42,538 nucleotides of DNA from Opitutaceae bacterium (lineage in GTDB: Bacteria; Verrucomicrobiota; Verrucomicrobiia; Opitutales; Opitutaceae), in contig JAHCLN010000013.1 of the NCBI GenBank assembly GCA_026125215.1, positions 1 through 42,538 on the forward strand, written 5' to 3'. The position numbers and the translations under genes were made by a program. Positions 1-8,516 of the stretch are shown one piece after another; within the stretch, counting starts at the first letter, position 1, and each line of letters starts with the position of its first letter. Under the pieces are notes generated by a model that was not told the DNA's origin, ran no database searches, and saw nothing but the letters and a program-made list of their open reading frames with translations.

Positions 1-387
1 CAGCAACGCCCGGGTCAGCGCGGTCGCGCCCACGACATTGGTCTGCAGGATGGACTGCAACTCCGCCTCCGTCGTCTCGGCGAAGGTCTTCTTGAGGTTG
101 ATGCCGGCGTTGTTCACCAGCAAATCCACCCGCCCGTGGGCCGCGCGGATTTGCTCCGCCGCCGCCGGCAACGCCGCGAGATCGGTGATGTCCAGCACCT
201 GCGCGCCGGCGTTTACCCCGATCGCGGCGACGGCGGCCTTCAGTTCCGCCTCGCGCCGGCCCGCGACGATGACCTTGGCGCCGCAGGCCGCGAGGCACCG
301 GGCGATGGCCAGTCCGAGGCCGGTGCCGCCGCCGGTGACAAGGGCCGTCCGGCCGGCGAGGGAAAAAGGAGCGGAGATCATGTTCAT
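1..387 (-). CDS. Short-chain dehydrogenase/reductase (SDR), N-terminal part, cut by window edge
   Basis: The 129 visible codons encode the N-terminal NAD(P)-binding half of a classical SDR. The glycine-rich TGGGTGLG motif lies near residue 18 and the NNAG motif near residue 90. The catalytic Tyr-x3-Lys lies beyond the window. The ATG at 387 overlaps the stop of the upstream mannonate-dehydratase-like gene by four bases (ATGA), which indicates translational coupling. Next to a UxuA-like dehydratase, a fructuronate- or mannonate-reductase-like sugar-acid role is plausible, but SDR substrate cannot be read from this half. The next in-frame ATG at 381 is an alternative start. Confidence 0.85.
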   Translation of the reverse strand, partial: MNMISAPFSLAGRTALVTGGGTGLGLAIARCLAACGAKVIVAGRREAELKAAVAAIGVNAGAQVLDITDLAALPAAAEQIRAAHGRVDLLVNNAGINLKKTFAETTEAELQSILQTNVVGATALTRALL

Positions 388-1472
388 GTCGTGGTTGAAA
401 CCGGTTCCCGGGTCACGGCCTGCAAGGCGGCTCGCATGTAGCCGAGCGCAAAAGCCATGCCAGCGTGCCACGGCGCGGCACAGGTCATCTGCGGCGCGTG
501 GTCGGGGATGATCACGCCTTGGAAATTGTTCCGGTGCAGGATTCGCACGATGCGCAGCATGTCGATGTCGCCGTCGTCCACAAAGGTCTCCTTGTAGGTG
601 GGCACCTTGCCCGTGACGTTGCGGAAATGCACGTAGCCGATCCGGCCTTGCCGCGCGTAGTTCTCGGTGTGCGCGTAAAGGTCGCCCTCGGTCATCTCGG
701 CCAGCGAACCGAGGCAGTATTCCAGCCGGTTGGCCGGGCTCGGCGCGAGGTCGATCAGCTTTTGGTAGAGCTGCGGCTGGTAAACGAGGCGCGGTGTCGA
801 GCGGATCGTTGGCATCGGCGGATCGTCCGGGTGCGCCGCGAGCACCACGCCGCTAGCCTCGGCCACCGGCAGCACCGCGTGCAGAAAATCCTCCAGCCGG
901 CGCCACAGTTGCCCGGGGGTGCAGGGCGGCATCAGGCCGGGCCCCACCCGCTCGCCGAGCCGCATGTTCCACACCATGCCCTCGGGCACGGGATCATCCA
1001 CCGGCCCGTCCATGCCCACGGCCTCGGCGCCGCCGCGGGCGAAATGTCCGCGCACCCGGCCGGCCACGCCGGCGAGGCTGAAGTTGTAACCCAGGCACGG
1101 AATGCCCGCCGCACCCATCCGCCGGATGATGGTCTTCACGTTTTCCAGGTGCTGCGCCTTCCGCGGGCCGTCGAGCAGCACGTCCGACCAGTGCGCGGGA
1201 TCTAGATTCTCGATCGCGGCGATCTTCAGCCCGTGCACGCCGGCGCGCTTGACCACGCCGCGCAGGAAATCCTCCTCCCACAATTTCTCCGGATCGCCCG
1301 CCCGGCCCCAGCCCGCGAGGTCGCCTGTCGGTTGGTCCTTGGCCGTGTTGACGCCGCCTTGGTTGAAATAGTCCACGAGGTGGATCACCAGCGCTTCGCA
1401 GCCGGCCTGCGCCGCGAAGCGGAAGTGGTCGTCGTTGAGCTGATGGCGGTAGAGCCCGAGGCCGAGTTTCAT
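384..1472 (-). CDS. uxuA: Mannonate dehydratase-like protein (UxuA family)
   Basis: The 362-residue product resembles UxuA, a TIM-barrel metalloenzyme that dehydrates D-mannonate to 2-keto-3-deoxygluconate. Candidate metal ligands occur in family order: H214 in a HPDDPP motif, C253 in CLGS, H282 in HFRNV and D324 in PDHAP. The length is close to the usual 350 to 400 residues. The frame is open well upstream, but the ATG at 1472 starts the recognisable N-terminus (MKLGLGLYRHQ). The downstream SDR overlaps by four bases, and the upstream FAD oxidoreductase ends 41 bases before the start. Activity on a different sugar acid is possible, because UxuA-like paralogues are common. Family call is firm; exact substrate is inferred. 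Confidence 0.8.
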   Translation of the reverse strand: MKLGLGLYRHQLNDDHFRFAAQAGCEALVIHLVDYFNQGGVNTAKDQPTGDLAGWGRAGDPEKLWEEDFLRGVVKRAGVHGLKIAAIENLDPAHWSDVLLDGPRKAQHLENVKTIIRRMGAAGIPCLGYNFSLAGVAGRVRGHFARGGAEAVGMDGPVDDPVPEGMVWNMRLGERVGPGLMPPCTPGQLWRRLEDFLHAVLPVAEASGVVLAAHPDDPPMPTIRSTPRLVYQPQLYQKLIDLAPSPANRLEYCLGSLAEMTEGDLYAHTENYARQGRIGYVHFRNVTGKVPTYKETFVDDGDIDMLRIVRILHRNNFQGVIIPDHAPQMTCAAPWHAGMAFALGYMRAALQAVTREPVSTTT

Positions 1473-1513
1473 CGAAAGGCGATGTTGGGGTTCATCAGGG
1501 CCGCCGCAACGTC

Positions 1514-3061
1514 TCACTTGCGGCCGAGGTCGCGCAGCAGCTCCTGCGCGGCGTTGTGGCCGGGGATGCCGCTGACCTCGCCGCCGGGGTGCTGGCCCGC
1601 CCCACCGAGGTAAAGCCCCCGGACCGGCGTGCGGTAATCCGCCAGCTCCGGCAGCGGCCGGCCGCCGAGGATCTGCTCCGGCGTGTGCTGCAGGTGCCAG
1701 ATGCAGCCGTCGGTCAGGCCGAGCCGCGTCTCCAGGTCTTCCGGCGTGCGGAATTCGTAATGCAAAATCGAGCGCCGGAAGTTCGGGGCAAACTCCGTGA
1801 TGTAGTCGATGATCGCCTCGGCCACTTCGCGCTTCCGCTCCGCCCAGGTGCCGGCAGCCAGCCGCGCCGGCGCCGGGTAGATGTAGATCGAAGCCGTGTG
1901 ATGGCCCGGCGGGGCCAGCGTCGGATCCAGCATCGAGGGCACGTTGAAACTGAGCATCGGGCGCGGCGGCGGCTCGCCCAGCGCCAGTGCGGCGTAGCAC
2001 TCGCGGACAATCTCCCGGGTCATGTCGAGCTGCATCGAGCCGCGGGAAGGCTCGTCGGGATCGGGCCCGTCCCAGACCCGCCAACGCGGCAACTCCGAGA
2101 CCGCCGCGAGAAGCTTGTAACAGCTCACATGCGAAACCAGTCCCTCGACCCGCCGGCGCAGCGCGGGGTCCACCTCCGCATCGGTCAGCAGACGGAGAAA
2201 GGTCACTTTCGGATCGGCGCAGGACAACACGACGCCGCCGGCAAGCTCGGTGCCATCCGCCAGCCGGACGCCCGTGACCCGGCCGGCATCCACCAGAATG
2301 CGGGCCACCGGACTGCGGTCGCGCAGCACCGCCCCGGCCTCGCGTGCGGCCGCGACCAGACAATCCGCCAGCCGCCCCATCCCGCCGCGGACAAAACCAA
2401 ACGGCGGCCGCTCACCCGTCGCGGGATCCGGCAGGTCGATCGCCCCGTAGGCCAGCGCAAAGGCCAGCGGATTTTCGATCACGGCCGAGGCTTCGGTCGC
2501 AAACGCCTCGCGCAGCCGCTCCGTCGGCAGAAAATAATCCTGCACTTCCCACAGCTTCATCGTGATCGCCAGCCGCAGCGCCTCGGCCGCGGGCGTGCCC
2601 GCCGCCCGGGCCTGCAGTTCCGCCAGCGTCGGCGGCGCCTTGAGCAGCCACGGCCGGACCAGCCCCAGCAGGTCCGCCTTGAAGCGGTTGTAGCGCTCGA
2701 GTCCGGCCAGCTCGGCCGCCGTGAGTTTGGAGCGCGCCACGCGGTTGTTGGGCCGGTCCACGGCGATGTTGGCGTGGTAGGTGCCGTCGGCGTGCAGGTA
2801 AAAAGCCTCGTCGCGCGGCACCAGTTCCAGCCCGCGCTCGGCCAGACGCAAATCGCGCGCCAGCACCGCGGGAATCGCGTGCAGCAGGTGCGCGCCCGTC
2901 GAAAAGGTGTAACCCGGCCAGAGTTCCTCGTTCAACGTGGCGCCGCCAAAGCCGGCCCGCCGCTCCAGCACCAGCACACTCAGGCCGGCCCACGCCAGGT
3001 AGGTGGCGGCCACCAAGCCGTTGTGCCCCGCCCCGATGATGATGACATCGGCTTGGTTCAT
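1514..3061 (-). CDS. FAD-dependent oxidoreductase of the phytoene dehydrogenase (CrtI)-like family
   Basis: The 515-residue protein opens with a Rossmann FAD-binding motif (IIIGAGHNGLVAATYL, residues 7 to 22) followed by a GG-containing second glycine motif. It ends with the C-terminal FAD signature common in the family (YLGGAGQHPGGEVSG near residue 485). It resembles the CrtI/PYROXD2-type NAD(P)/FAD oxidoreductases. No other carotenoid gene is nearby, so pigment synthesis is not implied. Its place between sugar-acid and aminosugar genes suggests oxidation of a small molecule in that pathway. The ATG at 3061 overlaps the stop of the AGE-family gene by four bases, so the two are probably co-translated. 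A GTG or further upstream start is not needed. Confidence 0.8.
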   Translation of the reverse strand: MNQADVIIIGAGHNGLVAATYLAWAGLSVLVLERRAGFGGATLNEELWPGYTFSTGAHLLHAIPAVLARDLRLAERGLELVPRDEAFYLHADGTYHANIAVDRPNNRVARSKLTAAELAGLERYNRFKADLLGLVRPWLLKAPPTLAELQARAAGTPAAEALRLAITMKLWEVQDYFLPTERLREAFATEASAVIENPLAFALAYGAIDLPDPATGERPPFGFVRGGMGRLADCLVAAAREAGAVLRDRSPVARILVDAGRVTGVRLADGTELAGGVVLSCADPKVTFLRLLTDAEVDPALRRRVEGLVSHVSCYKLLAAVSELPRWRVWDGPDPDEPSRGSMQLDMTREIVRECYAALALGEPPPRPMLSFNVPSMLDPTLAPPGHHTASIYIYPAPARLAAGTWAERKREVAEAIIDYITEFAPNFRRSILHYEFRTPEDLETRLGLTDGCIWHLQHTPEQILGGRPLPELADYRTPVRGLYLGGAGQHPGGEVSGIPGHNAAQELLRDLGRK

Positions 3062-4293
3062 GCGCGCCGGTCCTCCAGCCGCTCGATCTGCAGGATCAGG
3101 CTGCGCGGCAGGTGAAAGGGATCTTTCACCGGCAGGGCCACCACCTCGGTGAACGGCGTGAAATCGCGGCGCAGTTTCTGCCGCCACTCGCCGTGCTCCC
3201 AGTCCACGTAGTGCGCCAGACAGAGCCGCCAGACCTTTTCATACCAGTCGAGAAACACCGCTTCGCCCGTGTCCTGCCAGCCGCGCAGCACGGAAATCAA
3301 AATCTCGGTGTGCGGCCACCAGAGCTTGGCATCGGCGAAGTTCCACGCCACCGGTCCGCCGCCTTCCGCGTTCACCGCCAGCAAAAGCCCGCCGTGTTCG
3401 CGGTCCCAGCCGAGCTCAAGGTGCCGCCGCGTCAGCCGGTGGGCTTCGGCGGCCCGGCCCGCTGCGCCGCCCGCCAGCGCCAGCACATCGAGCTGGAACC
3501 ACATGTTCTCGATCACATGCCCCGGCACCACCACGCGGCCTTCCGGCCCGGCCAGGTGGCCGCCTTCCTGACGGACGAATTCGCGCACGAGGTCGGCCGC
3601 GGGATCGTGGTGGTGCAAAAAAATCTCGTCCGCCAACCGCCGGGCCGCGCGCAGGTAATTTTCTTCCCCCAGCACCGTGCCCAGCTCCGCCAGCACATGC
3701 GACCACACCATCGGAATACCCTGCGGCTTCGCCCCGGCAGGAATCGGATAGGGAAAATGCGGCAGCCGGTCATACGGCTGCGCCAGTCGGACAAGGGCCG
3801 CGTCCGCCGTGCGCTTCGCCCACTTCCGGTGGCGCACCTCGCCGGTCGCGCGGTAAAGTTCCCCGAGCCCGTAAACCGCAAAGGCATCCGTATAGATGCT
3901 CTCATGGCCGCGCAGCACCCGGCCGTCCCCGTCCAGCAGCAGCGCCCAACCCTGTTCCTTTTCCAGCCAGCCGTGCGCGAGACAGAAATCCGCGATGCCG
4001 CGGGCGCGCTCCAGCCAGACCGGATCGCATTCGAGCGTGTTGTAGATCCGGGCAAAAACCCACACCGCGCGCCACTGGCTCCACAGCCATTTGTCGCGGC
4101 TGATGATTGCCCCCGCATCGCTGATGCAGGTGCCAAGCCCGCCGGCCGGGTCGAAGGCGTGCCGCGTCCAGAACGGCAACACGTGGCCGAAAAGATGGCC
4201 GCGCAGCCAGGCCGCCAATGGCGCCCGGTCGCCGGTCCTTAGCGCAGCAAGTGCCGACTCGATGGCGCGTTCGTTGTCGGCCGCGGCATTCAC
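3058..4293 (-). CDS. N-acylglucosamine 2-epimerase (AGE) family protein
   Basis: The 411-residue protein shows the (alpha/alpha)6-barrel AGE family pattern: WLWSQWRAVWVFARIYN, a GHESIYTDAFAVYGLGE segment, GHVIENMWFQLDVL and WWPHTE, with the histidines expected at the barrel centre. The family interconverts N-acetylglucosamine/N-acetylmannosamine or, in cellobiose-epimerase relatives, disaccharides. I chose GTG at 4293 because it overlaps the TGA of the M20 peptidase gene (GTGA) and begins just ahead of the conserved region. The frame stays open far upstream, but that stretch lies inside the peptidase gene in another frame. The stop overlaps the next gene start at 3061. Substrate is not determinable. 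Confidence 0.82.
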   Translation of the reverse strand: MNAAADNERAIESALAALRTGDRAPLAAWLRGHLFGHVLPFWTRHAFDPAGGLGTCISDAGAIISRDKWLWSQWRAVWVFARIYNTLECDPVWLERARGIADFCLAHGWLEKEQGWALLLDGDGRVLRGHESIYTDAFAVYGLGELYRATGEVRHRKWAKRTADAALVRLAQPYDRLPHFPYPIPAGAKPQGIPMVWSHVLAELGTVLGEENYLRAARRLADEIFLHHHDPAADLVREFVRQEGGHLAGPEGRVVVPGHVIENMWFQLDVLALAGGAAGRAAEAHRLTRRHLELGWDREHGGLLLAVNAEGGGPVAWNFADAKLWWPHTEILISVLRGWQDTGEAVFLDWYEKVWRLCLAHYVDWEHGEWRQKLRRDFTPFTEVVALPVKDPFHLPRSLILQIERLEDRRA

Positions 4294-5441
4294 GTCTGCA
4301 TCAACGCGTGATACACCTTGGCCGCGAGCGCCAGTTGGTCCTGCGCCACCCACTCGTCCTTGGTGTGCGCCTGCGCGAAATGTCCCGGACCCAGCACAAT
4401 GGCCGGCGCCCCGGCGCCGCCGTAGTGGCTGGCATCCGTGACGTAGGGTTCGCCCTTCGGCGCCGTCTCGAGGCCGTGCGCCGCGAGGACGCTTTGCAGC
4501 ACGGGCAGGTAGTCCCGCGAAAGCTCGTCGCCCATCGCCGGCACGACGTAGAGGTCGGTGTGTTCCACCGCGTGTCCCGCCAGCACCGCGTCGCGCCCGG
4601 CGAAGACCTGCGCCGCCGTCTCGCCCGGCACCGTGCGGCGGTCGCACTCGATCTCGCAGTATTCCGGGATGATGTTCACCTGCGTGCCGCCGCGGATGAC
4701 GTTCACGCTCATCGCCGCGCTGCCCGTCATGGGGTGGCGCTTCGTCACCGCCGGCACGTAGCGCGACTCCAGCGCCTCGACCACCTTCAACATGGCGGAG
4801 ATGGCCGAGCGGCCGTTGGCCGGCACGGAGGAGTGCGCCGCCCGGCCGCGGGTGATGGTCTTCCAGCGGATGACACCGTTCGAGGCCGTTACCGGCCTCA
4901 TCATGGTTGGTTCACCGACAATGACGCACCGCAAGCGCGGCAGAAATTCCTTCAGTTCGCCCGCGGCGAAGGCCTGCGCGCCGGTCATCCGCGCCTCCTC
5001 GTCGGCGGCGAAGACCATCGCGACATTGTGCGGGCGGGATTTTCCGTGGGCATACTCCCGCAAGGCCCAGAACATCGCCGCGCCCGAGCCCTTCGTGTCG
5101 CAGGTGCCGCGCCCGTAGATCCGGCCATCCGCCACCGACACCTTGAACGGATCCACGCTCATCCCCGCCACGCTCACCGTGTCGAGGTGGCTCTCAAAAA
5201 TCAGCCAGGGCGCCGCGGGCGACACTTCGCAGGTGATGATCAGGTTCTCCCCGCCGCCCGGCACGGGGCAGCGCCGCGTCCTGAGCCTCCAGCCCTGCGC
5301 CAGTTTCTCCAGATGTGCGATCAGCGCCGCCTCGCCGCCGGCCGGCCCGCCGAAGAACGGGTTGACGGTGTTGTGCGCCACCAGCTGCGCGAGGAGTTCC
5401 TCGCAGGATTGCGGCGTGGTGAAATGATGGGCGGCGGTCAT
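4290..5441 (-). CDS. M20 family metallopeptidase / ArgE-DapE-type deacylase
   Basis: The 383-residue length is typical of a two-domain zinc amidohydrolase (catalytic plus dimerisation domain). Visible metal and catalytic residues are H85 and D87 (SHLDTV), D115 (GTCDTKG), the E148-E149 pair (AADEEA), E177 (VGEP) and a C-terminal His in PGHFAQAHTKDEW. Family members remove N-acyl or N-succinyl groups or cleave dipeptides. Together with the AGE-family gene overlapping its stop, deacylation of an N-acylated sugar or amino-acid conjugate is a reasonable guess. It appears to be the first gene of the operon running left to the window edge, with a repeat-containing gap of 126 bases upstream. Confidence 0.85.
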   Translation of the reverse strand: MTAAHHFTTPQSCEELLAQLVAHNTVNPFFGGPAGGEAALIAHLEKLAQGWRLRTRRCPVPGGGENLIITCEVSPAAPWLIFESHLDTVSVAGMSVDPFKVSVADGRIYGRGTCDTKGSGAAMFWALREYAHGKSRPHNVAMVFAADEEARMTGAQAFAAGELKEFLPRLRCVIVGEPTMMRPVTASNGVIRWKTITRGRAAHSSVPANGRSAISAMLKVVEALESRYVPAVTKRHPMTGSAAMSVNVIRGGTQVNIIPEYCEIECDRRTVPGETAAQVFAGRDAVLAGHAVEHTDLYVVPAMGDELSRDYLPVLQSVLAAHGLETAPKGEPYVTDASHYGGAGAPAIVLGPGHFAQAHTKDEWVAQDQLALAAKVYHALMQT

Positions 5442-5477
5442 TCGATGCGGTCGATCTTCCCAACATCCAGTCCAAGC

Positions 5478-5540
5478 GGGTGGGAGCGCAGGTCCCTCTG
5501 CGCGCCTTGACGAGCGCAGGGACGCGCCCGTCCACCGGAC
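5478..5540. repeat. Dispersed palindromic repeat, copy 1 of 2
   Basis: This gap segment carries GCGCAGGTCCCTCTGCGCG and, about 13 bases later, GCGCAGGGACGCGCC. The two parts can fold back on each other, since the AGGGACGCG part is complementary to the CGCGTCCCT type of sequence. A close relative lies at 28061 to 28123, about 22.6 kb away, again in a gap right after the end of a gene. This looks like a REP/BIME-like intergenic element. A role in mRNA 3' end protection or termination is possible but not shown. Confidence 0.6.
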
Positions 5541-5567
5541 TGTGTGACAGGATGCATTGTCATCACA

Positions 5568-6614
5568 TCACGCCAGCCACCGATCGCGGTTGGCCGCGAC
5601 GAAGTCGTCGTCTGTCAGGTGCGGGTAGGCACGGCATACCCGGGTGAGTTCCTCGGCCTGGCCGGGCGACAGCACCTCGTGCGGATTCAGGCAATTGATG
5701 GAAGGCACGAGCCCCTGCCGGCGCAGGATTTCCAGGATGCCCGGGATGCAGCCGGCAAACTTGTTGGCCGAGTCGAACAGCGCCGCGTTCATGTCGGTCA
5801 CCGCGATGGCGGTGTCGAGCCACTGCGCGTCGAGCGTCGGGCTCCGCCGCGCCGCCTTGATTTCGTTGAGCAGCTTCACCGCCGACTGCGTCCACACGCC
5901 CCAGTGCCCGAGCAGTCCGCCGACGATGCGGCGCGTGACCTTCTTCCCGCCGACGTCGAAGGTGAACGGCGTGAAGAGGTCCACCACGATGCTGTCGTCG
6001 TTGCCGGTGTAGAGCGCGATGTCGTCGCGCCCGGCCTCGGCCACGGCGCGCACCACGTCGATCGTCTGGTAGCGGTTGAAGGGCGCGAGCTTGATGGCGA
6101 CGACGTTCGGAATCTCCGCGAACCGCCGCCAGAACGAGTAACCCAGCAGCCGGCCGCCGGCGGCGGGCTGCAGGTAAAAGCCCACGACCGGAATCGCCTC
6201 CGCCACGCGGCGGCAGTGCGCGATCATTGCATCCTCGGAGTCCTGCTTGAAAGCCGACAGGCTGAGCAGACCCGCCTGATAGCCGTAGCCGAGGGCGGTC
6301 GATGCCTCGCTGAGCGCCTGCTCCGTGCGGCCGCAGATGCCGGCGATTTTGATGAAAGGGCGCGGAGCTTTCGCGAGTTCCTCGTCAATCGTGCGCGAGG
6401 CCAGCTCCAGCACGGGCTTGAACAGTCCGTGCTGCGGCTCGCGAATCTCGAACTGCGTGGAGTGCACGCCCACCGCCAGTCCGCCCACGCCGGAAGCGAG
6501 GTAGTAGCGCGTGATGGCGCGCTGGTGGCGCTCGGAAAATTTGCGGTTGGCGTCCAGCGCGAGCGGCTGGGCGGGAATGGCGTGGCCGGCGTGCAGATGG
6601 GTGCGGATGTCCAT
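5568..6614 (-). CDS. Dihydrodipicolinate synthase family protein (class I aldolase)
   Basis: The 348-residue protein matches the DapA/NAL TIM-barrel family of Schiff-base aldolases and lyases. The candidate catalytic Tyr is Y147 (GFYLQP) and the candidate Schiff-base Lys is K175 (VVAIKLAP), the latter followed by the family GND segment. It is about 50 residues longer than typical DapA, mostly at the N- and C-termini. Pyruvate condensation in lysine synthesis is unlikely in this context. Cleavage of a keto-sugar acid fits the neighbouring sugar genes better. The start at 6614 lies two bases from the stop of the upstream epimerase gene, so the pair is an operon. Confidence 0.8.
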   Translation of the reverse strand: MDIRTHLHAGHAIPAQPLALDANRKFSERHQRAITRYYLASGVGGLAVGVHSTQFEIREPQHGLFKPVLELASRTIDEELAKAPRPFIKIAGICGRTEQALSEASTALGYGYQAGLLSLSAFKQDSEDAMIAHCRRVAEAIPVVGFYLQPAAGGRLLGYSFWRRFAEIPNVVAIKLAPFNRYQTIDVVRAVAEAGRDDIALYTGNDDSIVVDLFTPFTFDVGGKKVTRRIVGGLLGHWGVWTQSAVKLLNEIKAARRSPTLDAQWLDTAIAVTDMNAALFDSANKFAGCIPGILEILRRQGLVPSINCLNPHEVLSPGQAEELTRVCRAYPHLTDDDFVAANRDRWLA

Positions 6615-6616
6615 GA

Positions 6617-7654
6617 TCAAAATTTGCCGTCGCGGGTTTCGAAGTGCGTGGGCTTGCCGAGCAGTTGGCCGCCGGCCTGCAGGTAGTCGGCCACCATGCG
6701 CATCATGGCCGGCAGCGACACGGTCGTCGGCCCAAACAGGCGGATGGATTCGCCGGCGTCGGCGATCCACGCGGCCTCGGCCTCCTTGCCGGTGAGTTTC
6801 ACGGGCCGGTTGAGGATGCGCCCGAACTCCTCGGCGATGGCGCGGATGGAAAGCTTTTCCGCCCCGGTGACGTTGAGGAGCTTCGGCGGATTCGCCGTGT
6901 GCTCGAGGCACTGGAGCGCGCGGGCGCAGGCATCGCCCTGCCAGATGAGGTTGAACCAGCCCATCGTGATGTCGATTGGCTCCCCGGCGAGGATGCGCGT
7001 GGCGATGTCCACGAGCACGCCGTAGCGGAGCTCGACCGAGTAGTTGAGCCGGTAGATCAGCTGCTTCGTGCCGTATTTGCGGGCGTAGTGGGTGAAAACC
7101 CGCTCCCGGCCCACGCAGGTGCTGGCGTATTCGCCGAGGAAGGCGACCGGCGTCTGCTCGGTCGCGCCCCTGCCGGCGCCGGTCGTGGGCATAAACGGAT
7201 ACACGCAGCCCGTGGAAAACACCACGATGCGCGAGGCCCGGAACTTCCGCGCCACCAGCGAGGGCACCACGGTGTTCTGGATCCAGGTCTCGTCCGGCGC
7301 GCTGTCGGTGCCGAACTTCTGGCCGGCGAGGTATTGCACGTTGGGCACCTCGGGCAACGCCGCCACCTGGTCGGGCTCGGCCAGATCGCAGGAGATCGGG
7401 GTGATGCCGAACTTCTCCAGCTCGGCCTTGGCCGACGGCCGGCTGAAACGCGAGACGCCATAAACCTTCGTCGACTTCCTGCCCGCCGCATCCAGCGCCC
7501 GCCGCCACATCACGGCCAGCGACGTGCCCATCTTGCCGCCCACGCCCAACACCATGCCGTCGCCCTCCTGGCGGCGGGCCGTCTCGATCGCGCCCGGCGT
7601 GGGCTGCGACAGCAGGGTCTCGATGTCGTGGTCGGTGAGTGGTGTCGCGCTCAT
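6617..7654 (-). CDS. NAD-dependent epimerase/dehydratase family protein with altered YxxxK motif
   Basis: The 345-residue extended-SDR-like protein has a nucleotide-binding loop GVGGKMG at residues 37 to 43 and a FSTGCVY strand near residues 146 to 152. Where extended SDRs carry Tyr-x3-Lys, this one reads Y176-A-S-T-C180 followed by GRERVF, so the usual lysine position is cysteine. The rest of the fold looks complete. The ATG at 7654 was preferred over one at 7681 because the latter would extend into the divergent promoter gap without recognisable sequence. It sits head-to-tail (two-base gap) with the DapA-like gene and divergent from the amidohydrolase pair. Confidence 0.75.
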   Translation of the reverse strand: MSATPLTDHDIETLLSQPTPGAIETARRQEGDGMVLGVGGKMGTSLAVMWRRALDAAGRKSTKVYGVSRFSRPSAKAELEKFGITPISCDLAEPDQVAALPEVPNVQYLAGQKFGTDSAPDETWIQNTVVPSLVARKFRASRIVVFSTGCVYPFMPTTGAGRGATEQTPVAFLGEYASTCVGRERVFTHYARKYGTKQLIYRLNYSVELRYGVLVDIATRILAGEPIDITMGWFNLIWQGDACARALQCLEHTANPPKLLNVTGAEKLSIRAIAEEFGRILNRPVKLTGKEAEAAWIADAGESIRLFGPTTVSLPAMMRMVADYLQAGGQLLGKPTHFETRDGKF

Positions 7655-7731
7655 GCGGAGGCCCAGCCTTGCTGACATCAATCGGCCTTGTCACTCCGTT
7701 TTCTCCCGCCCACCGTCATAACCCGCCGACC
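7655..7731. promoter_or_regulatory. Divergent intergenic region, putative shared promoters
   Basis: The 77 bases separate two divergently transcribed operons (epimerase/DapA-like to the left, amidohydrolase pair to the right), so promoters for at least one of them should lie here. I cannot identify a convincing -35/-10 pair or operator by eye. Confidence 0.4.
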
Positions 7732-8508
7732 ATGCGCATCATCGACGTCCACACCCACCCGGTCCTTTTCAAGCAGGGTCGCAAACCGGCCGAGGTCCGC
7801 CGGCTCATCGCCCACGGCCGGCGGCTCGGCATCGTGCACATGATCGCGCTCGGCGATGTGCTCCTCTACGGGGCGCAGCCCAACGAGGCGCAGTTGCGCC
7901 TGATGAACGACGAGAACGCCCGGCTCGCCCGCGAGCACCCGGACTACTTCACCGCCTTCGTCTATCTCAACCCGCTGCTCGGCGAGCGCGCCGTCATGAC
8001 CGAGGCCGAGCGCTGCGCCGCCCGGCCCGGCTTCCGCGGCATCAAGCTCGAGATCGCCAACAACGCCGCCCACCCCTGCATGCGGCATATCGCCAAGGCC
8101 GCACGCACCTTCAACCTCGTCGTCCTCCAGCACAGCTGGAGCACCACCAACATCAAGGACCGGAAACACCAGAGCGATCCCGTCGACACCGCGCTTTTTG
8201 CCCGCCGCCATCCCGACGTGAAGATCATCATGGCCCACCTCACCGGCGTCGGTTTCCGCGGCGTGCTGGAGGCGAAGGACCTGCCCAACCTCTGGGTGGA
8301 CACCTCCGGCGGCTACCCCGAGGAAGGGCTCATCGAATACGCCGTCGAGCACCTCGGCCCCGACCGCGTCCTCTACGGTTCCGACCTGCCCATCCGTGAA
8401 AACAGCGTGACCATCGGCCGCATCCTCGGCGCCAATCTCCCCGCCGCCACGAAGCAAAAACTCCTCTACGGCAACACCGCCCGGCTGCTTAACCTCAAGC
8501 TCGCCTGA
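7732..8508 (+). CDS. Amidohydrolase family protein (amidohydrolase_2 type)
   Basis: The 258-residue TIM-barrel metal-dependent hydrolase carries the N-terminal DVHTH metal motif (H7 and H9), GIKLEIANN with a lysine near residue 105, a MAHLTG histidine segment, and the C-terminal YGSDLP aspartate motif. These are the expected ligands of PF04909-type hydrolases and decarboxylases, so it should be catalytically competent. Substrates in this family range from lactones to aromatic carboxylates, and none can be assigned. The next gene, eight bases downstream, is a paralogue that lacks these ligands, so the two may form a heteromeric pair. Confidence 0.82.
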   Translation: MRIIDVHTHPVLFKQGRKPAEVRRLIAHGRRLGIVHMIALGDVLLYGAQPNEAQLRLMNDENARLAREHPDYFTAFVYLNPLLGERAVMTEAERCAARPGFRGIKLEIANNAAHPCMRHIAKAARTFNLVVLQHSWSTTNIKDRKHQSDPVDTALFARRHPDVKIIMAHLTGVGFRGVLEAKDLPNLWVDTSGGYPEEGLIEYAVEHLGPDRVLYGSDLPIRENSVTIGRILGANLPAATKQKLLYGNTARLLNLKLA

Positions 8509-8516
8509 ACCGCGCC

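Noticed and set aside
1514..3061. Carotenoid biosynthesis based on the phytoene dehydrogenase-like gene
   Set aside because: The family is broad and no phytoene synthase or other carotenoid gene occurs nearby; the context is sugar metabolism.
1556..3115. Open frame of 519 codons on the plus strand opposite the FAD oxidoreductase
   Set aside because: Its Arg/Gln/Pro-rich product is typical of antisense GC-rich frames, and the minus strand encodes a clear Rossmann FAD protein there.
4294..4647. Upstream extension of the AGE-family frame
   Set aside because: The added residues are Arg/Gly-rich and lie inside the M20 peptidase gene; the GTG at 4293 overlaps the peptidase stop and starts the conserved part.
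6615..7694. Upstream extension of the DapA-like frame across the epimerase gene
   Set aside because: The region is coded in another frame by the NAD epimerase, whose motifs are clear; the DapA-like family start is at 6614.
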